Assembly: GCA_017432285.1 (NCBI GenBank)
Contig: JAFRJM010000021.1
Span: forward strand, 1-57,359
Origin: Oscillospiraceae bacterium
Lineage (GTDB): Bacteria; Bacillota; Clostridia; Oscillospirales; Ruminococcaceae
Direction of reading: 5' to 3'
DNA: 57,359 nucleotides
The position numbers and the translations under genes are program-made. This document shows positions 44,877-53,130 of the stretch, piece by piece. Position 1 is the stretch's first letter. Every line of letters begins with the position of its first letter. The notes beneath the pieces were generated by a model. That model worked only from the letters and a program-made list of their open reading frames with translations. It did not search any database and was not told the origin of the DNA.

Positions 44877-46457
44877 TTAGTTCTTTTTGTTCTTCTTTAC
44901 ACGTACAAAGTTATATTCAAAATCTGTGTACTTCTGGAATTTCCATACAAGCTCACGGTCGAAGTCATACCTCATTTTGCACTCACGGTCAAAGATCATC
45001 GTTCCGTACTCACCTTCACGGTAAGGCTCCCACTTCGGTACATCTCCGCCGTTGGGGTCCCCGTTGGTCGCGAAATTGATCCACGCCTGATGCATCTTCT
45101 GGCTGAGTGCCACGCAATCTGGCTCATTGCATGCATCGACATATTCGGTGTTTCCGAACACCAGAGGCAGGCAGAATCCGTGATATGCTGGAGTACCTCC
45201 GAAATAATTGAGGTGGTATGTGATCATGTAGCAGTAAAGCGGAGCTTCGTGCTTGACCTTGCGGTCAAAGAACTCATATACACCTTTGCGGACGATGAAG
45301 TCCAGATTATACAGATCAAGCAGGTCATCATTCGGATAGACCTTCCTGAAGAGATTTACCATCTCTTCTTTCTTATCACCGAACAGTTCTGTCATTAGCT
45401 CGTCACGCGTCTCGTCAGACGTCTCGTTGTAAGGATAGAGCTTCGGTACATACAGTACAGTCTCACACTGGCAGGTACCGCCCATGACCGGTACTTTCTT
45501 TGCGTATTCTGTCAAACCAACTTCATTTGGGTTGCCTACATAGTAGCCGTTCCTTACCGGCTGAATGATACCATGCAGATTGATACCCTCATCAGAAAGC
45601 ACTTTGACACACTCAAGGTATACTTCACGAAGTTTTTCAAACGGTACTTTGGCGATCTCCGGGAACGTTTCTTTGGTAAGGCCAAGTTTCTCCACCATCG
45701 CTCTGGCGACTCTTCTGTTGTTGGCTGCATCTTCCACTTCTCCCGGTAGATTCATAAGACCGCTCTGGAAAATGACCCTGTTGTATAGTCCGTCTGCAGC
45801 TGGGATCTGAAGAATAGTACGGATCTTTCCGCCACCCCCAGACTGCCCGAACAAGGTAACATTGTCAGGGTCGCCACCGAACCTGTCGATGTTTCTTCTG
45901 ACCCATTTGAGGACTTCGACAATATCTTCCATACCGGCATTGCCCGAGTTCCAGTATTCCTCACCGAATTCGGAGAAATCCATGTATCCCAGGATATTGA
46001 GACGATGGTTGAAAGAAACGACTACAAGGTCTCCGTCTCTGCAGAGGTTAGCTCCGTCATAGCTCATCTGCTCTACAGATGAACCTGCGCCAAATCCTCC
46101 TCCATGTACCCACACCATTACAGGTCTTTTCCTGCCGGGTTTAGGATCCTTTGTCCAGACGTTTACATACTGGCACATCTCATCTTCCGGCCAGAATCTG
46201 TAGCCGAACAATGGCTGCGACGTCAAGGCATATACACGCGAAACGCTCGGCTTCCCTACCGTCGGAGCAACCGGTCCGTACGTTACGGTTTCTTTTACTC
46301 CATCCCAATGCTCCATAGGCTTGGGGGATTTATACCTCTCCGCTGTTGCATAAGGGATGCCTCTGAAGTAGTAATGGTCATTGAGAAAACACCCTCTGAC
46401 CCATCCTTCAACTGTCTCTACCTCAGTGCGTGCATCACAGTAAAATCTTCTGTTCAT
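44877..46457 (-). CDS. Type-B carboxylesterase, quartet member 3
   Basis: The 526-residue product has WVHGGGFGAGSS, FGQSGGGGK, acid Glu in GGTCQCETVLY and base His in AYHGFCLPLVF. The tail is strongly basic (RVKKNKKN). It is otherwise built like its neighbours, cytoplasmic, with the group-A EMCQYVNVW version of the signature. GGAG precedes the ATG. The gap to member 2 is 14 bases, so the genes are cotranscribed. Confidence 0.94.
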   Translation of the reverse strand: MNRRFYCDARTEVETVEGWVRGCFLNDHYYFRGIPYATAERYKSPKPMEHWDGVKETVTYGPVAPTVGKPSVSRVYALTSQPLFGYRFWPEDEMCQYVNVWTKDPKPGRKRPVMVWVHGGGFGAGSSVEQMSYDGANLCRDGDLVVVSFNHRLNILGYMDFSEFGEEYWNSGNAGMEDIVEVLKWVRRNIDRFGGDPDNVTLFGQSGGGGKIRTILQIPAADGLYNRVIFQSGLMNLPGEVEDAANNRRVARAMVEKLGLTKETFPEIAKVPFEKLREVYLECVKVLSDEGINLHGIIQPVRNGYYVGNPNEVGLTEYAKKVPVMGGTCQCETVLYVPKLYPYNETSDETRDELMTELFGDKKEEMVNLFRKVYPNDDLLDLYNLDFIVRKGVYEFFDRKVKHEAPLYCYMITYHLNYFGGTPAYHGFCLPLVFGNTEYVDACNEPDCVALSQKMHQAWINFATNGDPNGGDVPKWEPYREGEYGTMIFDRECKMRYDFDRELVWKFQKYTDFEYNFVRVKKNKKN

Positions 46458-46477
46458 CTTGCTCTCCTTCGCTCACA

Positions 46478-48052
46478 TCAGTTCTTTTTCTTGACGCGGA
46501 AGAAAGGATCAGCGAAATTGCTGTTCTCAACATATTTCCAGATCAGTTCATGGTCGAAATCATAGCGCATCTCGCACTTCTTATCGAAGACCATGACACC
46601 GCGCTCTCCTTCCCTGTACTGATCCCATTCCGGCACATCACCGCCGTTGGGGTTGCCGTATGTCGCAAAGTTGATCCATGCCTGGTGCATCTTCTGGCTG
46701 AGCGCTACTGCATCCGGCTCATTAAGTGCATCGACATATTCTGTATTGCCGAATACCAGCGGCAGGCAGATGCCATGATATGAAGGCATACCTCCGAAAT
46801 AATTCAGGTGATACTTGATCAGGTAGCAATAGATCGGTGCATCTGTCTTCGCCTTGCGGTCAAGATACTCATATGCACCTTTGCGGATAACGATATCCAG
46901 GCTGTACAGATCAAGGAGGTCTCCATCCGGATATGCCTTCTTGAACAGCTCTACCATCTCATCCGTCTTGTCACCGAAGACGCCTCTTACGAGTTCTTCT
47001 CTCTCCTCCTGGGAGATCGTGTACGGGTGGAACTCCTTTGCATAAAGGACTGTCTCGCACTGGACGGTACCAGCCATTGTCGGGATGTTCTTTGTCTCCT
47101 CTCTGAGACCCACTTCATTGGGGTTTCCAAGGTAGTAATCATTGCGGATAGGAGCGCAGAGTCCGCCTGTGCGTACGCCTTCTGCGTTAAGCTCATCAAC
47201 GACCGCGAGATATGTCTCCCTCAGTTTATCGAATGGGACTTTACGGAACTCGTCAAATGTATCCTTTGTGAATCCGAGTTTCTCGACCATCATCTTTGCA
47301 GCTCTTCTGCTGATGAATACATCCTCTTCCTCACCTGGTGAGTTTACGAGTCCGCTCTGGAAGATGACTCTGTTATACAAGCCGTCCGCAGCGGGTATCT
47401 GTGTCAGTGTGCGGATCTTTCCGCCGCCGCCTGACTGCCCAAACAGCGTGATGTTGTTCGGGTCACCGCCAAATCTGTCGATATTTCTCTGTACCCATTT
47501 GAGTACTTCAACGATGTCAGCCATACCGGCGTTACCGGAGTTCTTGTAGTCATCGCCGAACTCGGAGAAATCCATATATCCGAGGATATTCAGACGGTGG
47601 TTGAAGGATACGACAACGAGGTCCCCGTCTCTGCACAGGTTTGCTCCGTCATAGCTCATCTGCTCAACAGAGGAACCTGTTCCGAAGCCGCCTCCGTGTA
47701 CCCATACCATTACCGGGCGTTTACGTCCGGATTCGGGTTTCGTTGTCCAGACGTTGACATACTGGCATCTCTCATCTTCCGGCCAGAATCTGTATCCGAA
47801 CAGTGGCTGCTGTGAAAGCGCATTCATTCCTACAACGTTAGGTTTCTTTACTGTAGGTGCTACAGGACCATATGTAACAGCTTCCAGTACACCATCCCAG
47901 TGTTCCATCGGTTTAGGTGCTTTATACCGCTCTGCTGTGGCATAGGGAATGCCACGGAAATAATACAGGTCATTAACAAAACAACCCATTACCTTGCCTT
48001 CGACTGTTTCCACAACAGTGCGGTCATCGCAGTAAAATCTTCTGTTTCCCAT
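46478..48052 (-). CDS. Type-B carboxylesterase, quartet member 4 (upstream)
   Basis: The 524-residue product has WVHGGGFGTGSS, FGQSGGGGK, GTVQCETVLY and SYHGICLPLVF. It begins MGNRRFYCDD, one residue longer than its sisters. It is the first of the quartet and lies 117 bases behind the FGGY kinase. That gap holds overlapping stem-loops able to act as an attenuator (48100-48144). GGAGG lies before the ATG. Confidence 0.94.
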   Translation of the reverse strand: MGNRRFYCDDRTVVETVEGKVMGCFVNDLYYFRGIPYATAERYKAPKPMEHWDGVLEAVTYGPVAPTVKKPNVVGMNALSQQPLFGYRFWPEDERCQYVNVWTTKPESGRKRPVMVWVHGGGFGTGSSVEQMSYDGANLCRDGDLVVVSFNHRLNILGYMDFSEFGDDYKNSGNAGMADIVEVLKWVQRNIDRFGGDPNNITLFGQSGGGGKIRTLTQIPAADGLYNRVIFQSGLVNSPGEEEDVFISRRAAKMMVEKLGFTKDTFDEFRKVPFDKLRETYLAVVDELNAEGVRTGGLCAPIRNDYYLGNPNEVGLREETKNIPTMAGTVQCETVLYAKEFHPYTISQEEREELVRGVFGDKTDEMVELFKKAYPDGDLLDLYSLDIVIRKGAYEYLDRKAKTDAPIYCYLIKYHLNYFGGMPSYHGICLPLVFGNTEYVDALNEPDAVALSQKMHQAWINFATYGNPNGGDVPEWDQYREGERGVMVFDKKCEMRYDFDHELIWKYVENSNFADPFFRVKKKN

Positions 48053-48099
48053 TCGATACCTCCAATATCGATTAAATATATGCTTTCGTGTTTTCGATT

Positions 48100-48144
48100 A
48101 AAAATATGGGGATACCCCCATATGGAGCTGTTTGCTCCATATGG
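48100..48144 (-). promoter_or_regulatory. Overlapping stem-loops: candidate attenuator/terminator
   Basis: In transcript order, CCATATGGAGC (48144-48134) pairs with GCTCCATATGG (48128-48118). The latter overlaps ATATGGGG (48123-48116), which pairs with CCCCATAT (48111-48104) followed by TTTTT. The first stem and the terminator stem share six bases, so they exclude one another. This is the layout of a transcription attenuator between the sugar kinase and the esterase quartet. Confidence 0.6.
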
Positions 48145-48169
48145 AGGCTGAAACAATATGTAATACCTG

Positions 48170-49696
48170 TTATTTGTATTCGACTACTCTCTGCATGTCG
48201 CTCCAGAAACCGTCCAGGCAATCGATAGCTTTGACATAGAGGCCATACTTCTTGTCATAGATATCTTTCAGATCAGGATTCGGATAGACAGCAGGGCTGA
48301 TCGGAGACATGTTGGCGATAGCTGTCGGCAGGTCCGGATACTGTCCGGTTGCAACTGCACCGGCAATAGCGCATCCGAGAGCGCCTGTCTCGTTTGCCAT
48401 AACAGTCTCTACAGGAAGCTGCATGACGTCTGCGAACATCTGGACCCAGACTTTGGACTTGGTTGCACCGCCTGCAAGACGGATCTTCTCAGGAAGGTCT
48501 TTTCTTGTGGCCAGCAGTCTCTCAAAGTGCCAGCGATGGCAGAACACGATGCCTTCGTAGATAGCTCTGGCTACATGTTTCCTTGTGTGGTTTGCAGTGA
48601 TACCGATTATGGAGCCCTTCGCGTTCGGGTGTACGTTTGACGCAAGGATGAAAGGCAGGAACAGCGGCACGAATTCCTGAGGCGGGATCTCCTCTACCCA
48701 TTTATTGACCTCATCATATACATGTCCCTTCTCCTGCAGTTCAGGAAGCAGGTTGCGTACGAACCACTCGTTGTTTCCCGCAGATGTCGGGCTGGATTCC
48801 TCTACAAGGTATGTGCCCGGGATACAGAACAGAGAGTTCATAAGAGCTGTTCCATCTGTTACAGGAGCATTCCTGACGTATTCATTGATGGACCATGTTC
48901 CGGCGATCATCAGGACGTTCTTGTCATCGATAACACCGGTCGCAAGTGCGCATGCGTCGATATCAAATGCACCGCCGGCTACAGGGGTTCCCTCGATAAG
49001 GCCGGTCCTTGCAGCTGTATCAGCAGTGATGTAACCGCATACATCAGATGCATAGCAAAGAGGCGGAAGGGCATCCCAAACTTCTGGAATTCCGAACAGT
49101 TCAAGGAGCTTAGGATCATACTGCTGGGTATACAGGTTGACCAGGTTGGCGCCGGAATAGTCGCTGCGCTCAGCCATAGCTTTTCCTGTGAGGCGGAAAC
49201 GGACATAGTCCTTGCACTCAAATACCCACTGGATATTTGCGTAATTTTCCGGCTCATTTTCTTTCAGCCAGCGAAGAAGAACGACAGGCTGGAAAGCCAT
49301 GAGGTGCTGGATGGACATCTCGCCTGCTGCGGCCTCAGTGCCATCCTCCTGCCATTTCTGCATGATTGCATATGCACGTGTATCCGAAGAAAGGATTCCG
49401 TTGCGCACAGGCTTATCATCTTTGCCCCACAGATACAGTCCTTTGCCGTGTCCGCATACAGCGATGCATGCAACATCTTTAGGATCTGTATTGGTCTTTT
49501 CAAGGACTTCGCGAATAACCTTGCAGTTTGCATCCCACATGTCTTCCATCTCGCGCTCCGCATACAGCGGACGCTCGCAGATGGCGTCTGTGGAAACGCT
49601 GGCAACACCAAGTTCATTTCCCCTCAGGTCAAAAACAGCAGCTTTGGTTGTAGTACCGCCGTTATCAAGACCTATAAATCTTTTGTTATTATCCAT
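48170..49696 (-). CDS. FGGY-family carbohydrate kinase
   Basis: At 508 residues this is a full-length FGGY sugar kinase. The N-terminal phosphate 1 motif is FIGLDNGGTTTKAAVFDL, the catalytic Asp lies in GGAFDIDACALATG, and the ADP-binding segment is IRLAGGATKSKVWVQMFADV. The overall look is nearest to L-xylulose- or polyol-type kinases of the family, but substrate assignment is not safe. It phosphorylates a free keto-sugar or polyol with ATP in the cytoplasm. Context (HAD gene upstream, esterases on both sides, importer to the right) points to the sugar core of an esterified substrate. GGAGG precedes the ATG. Confidence 0.92.
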   Translation of the reverse strand: MDNNKRFIGLDNGGTTTKAAVFDLRGNELGVASVSTDAICERPLYAEREMEDMWDANCKVIREVLEKTNTDPKDVACIAVCGHGKGLYLWGKDDKPVRNGILSSDTRAYAIMQKWQEDGTEAAAGEMSIQHLMAFQPVVLLRWLKENEPENYANIQWVFECKDYVRFRLTGKAMAERSDYSGANLVNLYTQQYDPKLLELFGIPEVWDALPPLCYASDVCGYITADTAARTGLIEGTPVAGGAFDIDACALATGVIDDKNVLMIAGTWSINEYVRNAPVTDGTALMNSLFCIPGTYLVEESSPTSAGNNEWFVRNLLPELQEKGHVYDEVNKWVEEIPPQEFVPLFLPFILASNVHPNAKGSIIGITANHTRKHVARAIYEGIVFCHRWHFERLLATRKDLPEKIRLAGGATKSKVWVQMFADVMQLPVETVMANETGALGCAIAGAVATGQYPDLPTAIANMSPISPAVYPNPDLKDIYDKKYGLYVKAIDCLDGFWSDMQRVVEYK

Positions 49697-49723
49697 TTCG
49701 TATCCTCCAAATCGTTCTCACGA

Positions 49724-50380
49724 TTATTTAGACTTATTTAATACTATCTCTGCGATATCACGCAGTGATGTGACTCTGTATTCGGCCTCATCATAATGCT
49801 GAGGTCCGGACATCGGGTTTATATATCCTATCGTGTGCAGTCCTGCACCGGCAGCGGAGCGGATGCCGTTAGTTGTATCTTCTACAGCGAATCCGTCCTT
49901 TCCTGCCCTGGACATCCTCTCCAGAGCCAGAAGATAGATGCCTGGATCCGGCTTACTGGCACTGGTGTCAGACCCGGTCACGACGACCGGAAAATACCCG
50001 GCCAGCTTAAGCTCTTCAATAACAGGATATACAAGCTGTGAATGGGAAGCGGAAGCCAGAGCTGTCTCAACACCATTCTCATTGAGTGTCTCAAGCAGTT
50101 CCACTGCTCCATCGATAGGCTGCACCTTATCGCTTATGACATGACTCAGAATGTGAGAGTACTGCATGTTCAGCAAGTCGAGTGTATCTTCCTGTATGCC
50201 GAATTCTCTTTTCATATCTGTCCAGAATTCGATATTACCTATACCTGCGTACCCAGCAACATCTATTCCTGTGACACCGAATCCTTTAAGGATGTCCAGC
50301 TTTGCAGCCAAATGGAGGGGTTCGCTATCCAGCAGGACCCCATCCATATCAAAGACTACGAAAGTTTTGCTTTGTCTCAT
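49724..50380 (-). CDS. HAD-superfamily hydrolase, beta-phosphoglucomutase-like
   Basis: This 218-residue HAD subfamily I protein has motif 1 FDMDGVLLDSEP, motif 2 ASASHSQ, the Lys of motif 3 in SKPDPGIYL and motif 4 VEDTTNGIRSA. Members are sugar-phosphate phosphatases or beta-phosphoglucomutases. It lies 28 bases before the sugar kinase, so it may clear or isomerise phosphorylated intermediates. Its ribosome-binding site GGAGG is buried in a perfect 13-bp hairpin (50386-50417), which makes translation dependent on the upstream esterase. Confidence 0.92.
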   Translation of the reverse strand: MRQSKTFVVFDMDGVLLDSEPLHLAAKLDILKGFGVTGIDVAGYAGIGNIEFWTDMKREFGIQEDTLDLLNMQYSHILSHVISDKVQPIDGAVELLETLNENGVETALASASHSQLVYPVIEELKLAGYFPVVVTGSDTSASKPDPGIYLLALERMSRAGKDGFAVEDTTNGIRSAAGAGLHTIGYINPMSGPQHYDEAEYRVTSLRDIAEIVLNKSK

Positions 50381-50385
50381 GTTAC

Positions 50386-50417
50386 CTCCTATGGAGCGTT
50401 CCAGCGCTCCATAGGAG
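50386..50417 (-). promoter_or_regulatory. Perfect 13-bp hairpin sequestering a ribosome-binding site
   Basis: CTCCTATGGAGCG pairs exactly with CGCTCCATAGGAG around a six-base loop. The 3' arm on the minus strand contains the AGGAG of the HAD gene, four bases from its ATG. The upstream esterase stop codon is about 12 bases before the hairpin, so a terminating ribosome could open it. Confidence 0.7.
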
Positions 50418-50428
50418 CGTCGATATTT

Positions 50429-52006
50429 TTAGAGAGGCTGTTTCTTGCGGTTGCCGCCGAAGAAGCTTCTGTGCGGTGTGTACTCCCAGTTCTTGTAAAG
50501 CAGTTCGCGGTCAAAGTTCTTGACACAGCGGTTCTCTTCGCCAAATACCATGGTGTACTCTTCACCGGCATCATATGGTTTCCACTCACCTATGAACTCG
50601 TGGTTCGGATCTCCGGTGCGGGCGAAGGTTGCCCAGCACTTGGACATCTGCATTCCAAGCTTGATCGGTGTCGGCTCATGCATGCAGATGACCTTGTCTG
50701 TATTGTGGAAGATCATCGGCAGGTCGCAGCCGTGATAGGACGGCATGCCGCCCAGGAAGTGGAATGTGTAGTCGATCATATAGCTGTAAGATACGCCGCC
50801 GCCATTCTTCTTGCGGGCATCGAGATACTCAAGTGTACCTCTGCGGAACATCTTGTCCATATGATAGAGGTTCAGGATATCGTCATCCGGATATGCCTTC
50901 TTAAAGAGATCGATCATCTCATCGGTATGCTCACCAAACATGGATTTTACGCGCTCATATTTGGCTTCATCGGACATCTGGTAATCACTGAAGTCATCTT
51001 CAAAGTGATATGTCTCTGCCTCTACAGAACCTGCAATCATCGGAGTGTTAAGGCTCTTCTCTGAGAATCCGCAGGTGATCGGGTTGCCCAGATACCAGTC
51101 GTCTGCACAGGGACTGCATCCTGGCATGATTCCCTGATCAATGAGATCCGGTACTACTTCTAGATATGCTTCACGCAGTTTGTCAAACGGTACGCTCTGG
51201 ATCTTCTCTACCTCACCCTTTTCAATTCCCAGTTTGTCCATGACCGCTTTAGCAGTGGCTTTGCCGTCACGCAGTTTCTTCTCTTCATCCTGGAACGGAT
51301 ATGTAAGTCCGCTCTGGAAAATGACTTTGTGGAACAGATCTGCTGCTTCAGGGATCTGAAGGAGAGTCATGATCTTTCCGCCGCCGCCGGACTGACCGAA
51401 CAGTGTTACGTTGCCCGGGTCGCCGCCGAATTTCTCGATGTTGTCACGGACCCATTTCAGGACCAGGACTATATCTCTCATACCTACGTTGCGGGAATCC
51501 TTGAATTTATCGCTGTACTCGGACATATCAAGGAAGCCAAGGATATTAAGCCTGTGGTTGAAAGATACGACTACGATGTCATTCTCTTCTGCGAGATGGC
51601 TAGGATCATAGCTGTGCTGCTCTACTGAGCTTCCGGTAGAATAACCGCCGCCGTGTACCCATACCATGACAGGGCGTTTCTTTCCATCACCAAGGCCTCT
51701 GGTCCATACGTTGACATACTGGCAATCCTCATCTTCCGGCCAGAAATTGTATCTGAAGCACGGATCAAGACGAAGAGCAGCAGCCGGTCTGACAGACGGT
51801 TTCTGAACTGTCGGAGCTACCGGTCCGTATGTGTAGCAATCAAGGATGCCATCCCATTTTGCCGGCGTAGGCAGTTCATAACGCTTCGCGTTGGCATATT
51901 TGATGCCGTGGAAAATATAAAGTTCATCCAATTTGTACCCTCTTGCGGTACCGCCTGTTGTTTCAACGAACGGTCCTCTGTGGTCGCACCAAAAATCGTT
52001 AAGCAT
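50429..52006 (-). CDS. Type-B carboxylesterase, single member near the sugar kinase
   Basis: The 525-residue protein starts MLNDFWCDHRGPFVET, aligning with group A, and has the same numbering: HGGGY at about 118, nucleophile Ser206 (FGQSGGGGK), acid Glu in GSVEAETYHF and base His in SYHGCDLPMIF. Unlike group A it keeps an acidic residue after the catalytic HG (HGCD), the ancestral pattern. ATG 52006 is chosen for GGAGG five bases upstream; a start four codons earlier is unlikely. It lies between the MBL hydrolase and HAD genes. Confidence 0.93.
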   Translation of the reverse strand: MLNDFWCDHRGPFVETTGGTARGYKLDELYIFHGIKYANAKRYELPTPAKWDGILDCYTYGPVAPTVQKPSVRPAAALRLDPCFRYNFWPEDEDCQYVNVWTRGLGDGKKRPVMVWVHGGGYSTGSSVEQHSYDPSHLAEENDIVVVSFNHRLNILGFLDMSEYSDKFKDSRNVGMRDIVLVLKWVRDNIEKFGGDPGNVTLFGQSGGGGKIMTLLQIPEAADLFHKVIFQSGLTYPFQDEEKKLRDGKATAKAVMDKLGIEKGEVEKIQSVPFDKLREAYLEVVPDLIDQGIMPGCSPCADDWYLGNPITCGFSEKSLNTPMIAGSVEAETYHFEDDFSDYQMSDEAKYERVKSMFGEHTDEMIDLFKKAYPDDDILNLYHMDKMFRRGTLEYLDARKKNGGGVSYSYMIDYTFHFLGGMPSYHGCDLPMIFHNTDKVICMHEPTPIKLGMQMSKCWATFARTGDPNHEFIGEWKPYDAGEEYTMVFGEENRCVKNFDRELLYKNWEYTPHRSFFGGNRKKQPL

Positions 52007-52055
52007 GTTGACCTCCATTCATTTTGCTGATGTTTATTCACTGTAAATTATTGCT

Positions 52056-53063
52056 TTAATCTCCGAGTTTTCCCCAGATCTTATTCAAATAGTAGTTGAC
52101 GATATATCCGTCCTTGACCATTCTGCGGTCCCAAGGGCCATTAGGTCCGAATCTTCTTCCCATTCCGATAGCTGCTCTTCCGCCGTATTTCTCGATCAGA
52201 GCCTTTCCGACAAGGTTCTGTTCCCACATCATCTTGAGCTCTGCCGGGTGCGGGCAACGGCGGTGGTTACACACCTTGCCGTTGTACTCATCAACAGAAG
52301 AAATGACATCTGCGAAAGGCGGGAAGTCCTCTTCCCCTTCATATTCATGTCCGGAGAGGATGTAATTTACAATCTCCAGATATTTGTCGATATAAATCGC
52401 GTCAAAGACGCCGCATCCAGCTGCGATCCTGTCATAGTACGGGCGCAGGGATTCAAATTTCTCCAACACTTTCTTTACGTGCTCCACAGGAGCTTCGCAA
52501 TCCAGGAAGTTTCCATGCACTTCGTCACCAATGAACAGGATCCTTGACTGCTTATCAAGGAACTGCAGTGAACCTATAGCATGGTTCTCTTCGTTATAGA
52601 CTTCAAGCGGACGTCCCTTGAGATTGACTGTATCTCCGCCGTCAATAAAAACTATCGGGTAATCTTCAGGGAAATCTATGCCATCATAGAATCCAAACTT
52701 GAAGAAGCATCCCGGATATGATCTCGGTGACATGTATACGCAGTCAAACAGGTAGTTGTTGCATGTATGATCCCAGTGACTGTGTGTGTTGAAGATCCTG
52801 TATATAGGTTTGTCTGTCAATGTCTGGCAGAAAGCGCGAATATTGCCGGCTCCGCATCCTGAATCGATGCAGATAGCCTCGTCTTCACCTTCGATAACAT
52901 ATGTGTAGTCACCGTCGGAAAGAACTGCCCATGTTCCTGGTGCCAGTTCTGTTGCTTTGAAATACGGCTCGCTCGCCAGCTGGATATTACCCTCATAGTC
53001 CTCCAGATAGATCCAGTCAAGACTGTCAAAGCTGAGGGGCTCCATGTTCTTTTTCCACTTCAT
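52056..53063 (-). CDS. MBL-fold metallo-hydrolase
   Basis: The 335-residue protein has the metal-binding motif THSHWDHT (HxHxDH), a further His in NEENHAIGSLQF and the bridging Asp in LFIGDEVHGN, so a two-metal site is likely. The C-terminal third (from about 230) is family-specific with a HRRCPHP segment. MBL enzymes hydrolyse thioesters, lactones, phosphodiesters and other bonds. In this context a lactonase acting on an oxidised sugar would fit after the neighbouring dehydrogenase, as inference. It begins after the terminator of the transporter operon. Confidence 0.88.
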   Translation of the reverse strand: MKWKKNMEPLSFDSLDWIYLEDYEGNIQLASEPYFKATELAPGTWAVLSDGDYTYVIEGEDEAICIDSGCGAGNIRAFCQTLTDKPIYRIFNTHSHWDHTCNNYLFDCVYMSPRSYPGCFFKFGFYDGIDFPEDYPIVFIDGGDTVNLKGRPLEVYNEENHAIGSLQFLDKQSRILFIGDEVHGNFLDCEAPVEHVKKVLEKFESLRPYYDRIAAGCGVFDAIYIDKYLEIVNYILSGHEYEGEEDFPPFADVISSVDEYNGKVCNHRRCPHPAELKMMWEQNLVGKALIEKYGGRAAIGMGRRFGPNGPWDRRMVKDGYIVNYYLNKIWGKLGD

Positions 53064-53081
53064 TTCGTCCTATCCCTCTTC

Positions 53082-53120
53082 AAAAAAAGAAGCAGGGGAA
53101 AACAATCAGTTTTCCCCTGC
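53082..53120 (-). terminator. Intrinsic terminator of the transporter-dehydrogenase operon
   Basis: On the minus strand GCAGGGGAAAAC pairs with GTTTTCCCCTGC (12 bp, five-base loop) and is followed by TTCTTTTTTT. It closes the ABC importer plus dehydrogenase transcript. Confidence 0.9.
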
Positions 53121-53130
53121 ACTTTAATGA

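Larger units (their letters stand above)
41705..48052 (-). repeat. Tandem array of four esterase paralogues (quartet)
   Basis: Four genes of about 1.57 kb lie head to tail with gaps of 14-20 bases and a shared start (RRFYCDxRTxVETVEG). They are closer to one another than to the trio at 24.6-29.4 kb, so the two arrays expanded separately after an older duplication. Each keeps its own Shine-Dalgarno sequence. Confidence 0.9.

Noticed and set aside
24609-48052. Repeated 1.58-kb units considered as a mobile element or repeat-in-toxin style array
   Set aside because: Each unit is a complete esterase gene with its own ribosome-binding site; no transposase, terminal repeats or integrase is present.
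48722-49741. Long plus-strand open frame (about 340 codons) inside the FGGY kinase
   Set aside because: It is antisense to a well-conserved kinase gene; no ribosome-binding site and no domain signals. Long antisense frames are expected from codon bias.
50042-51064. Plus-strand open frame of about 340 codons across HAD and esterase genes
   Set aside because: Antisense to two convincing genes, Cys/His-rich nonsense composition, no start signals.
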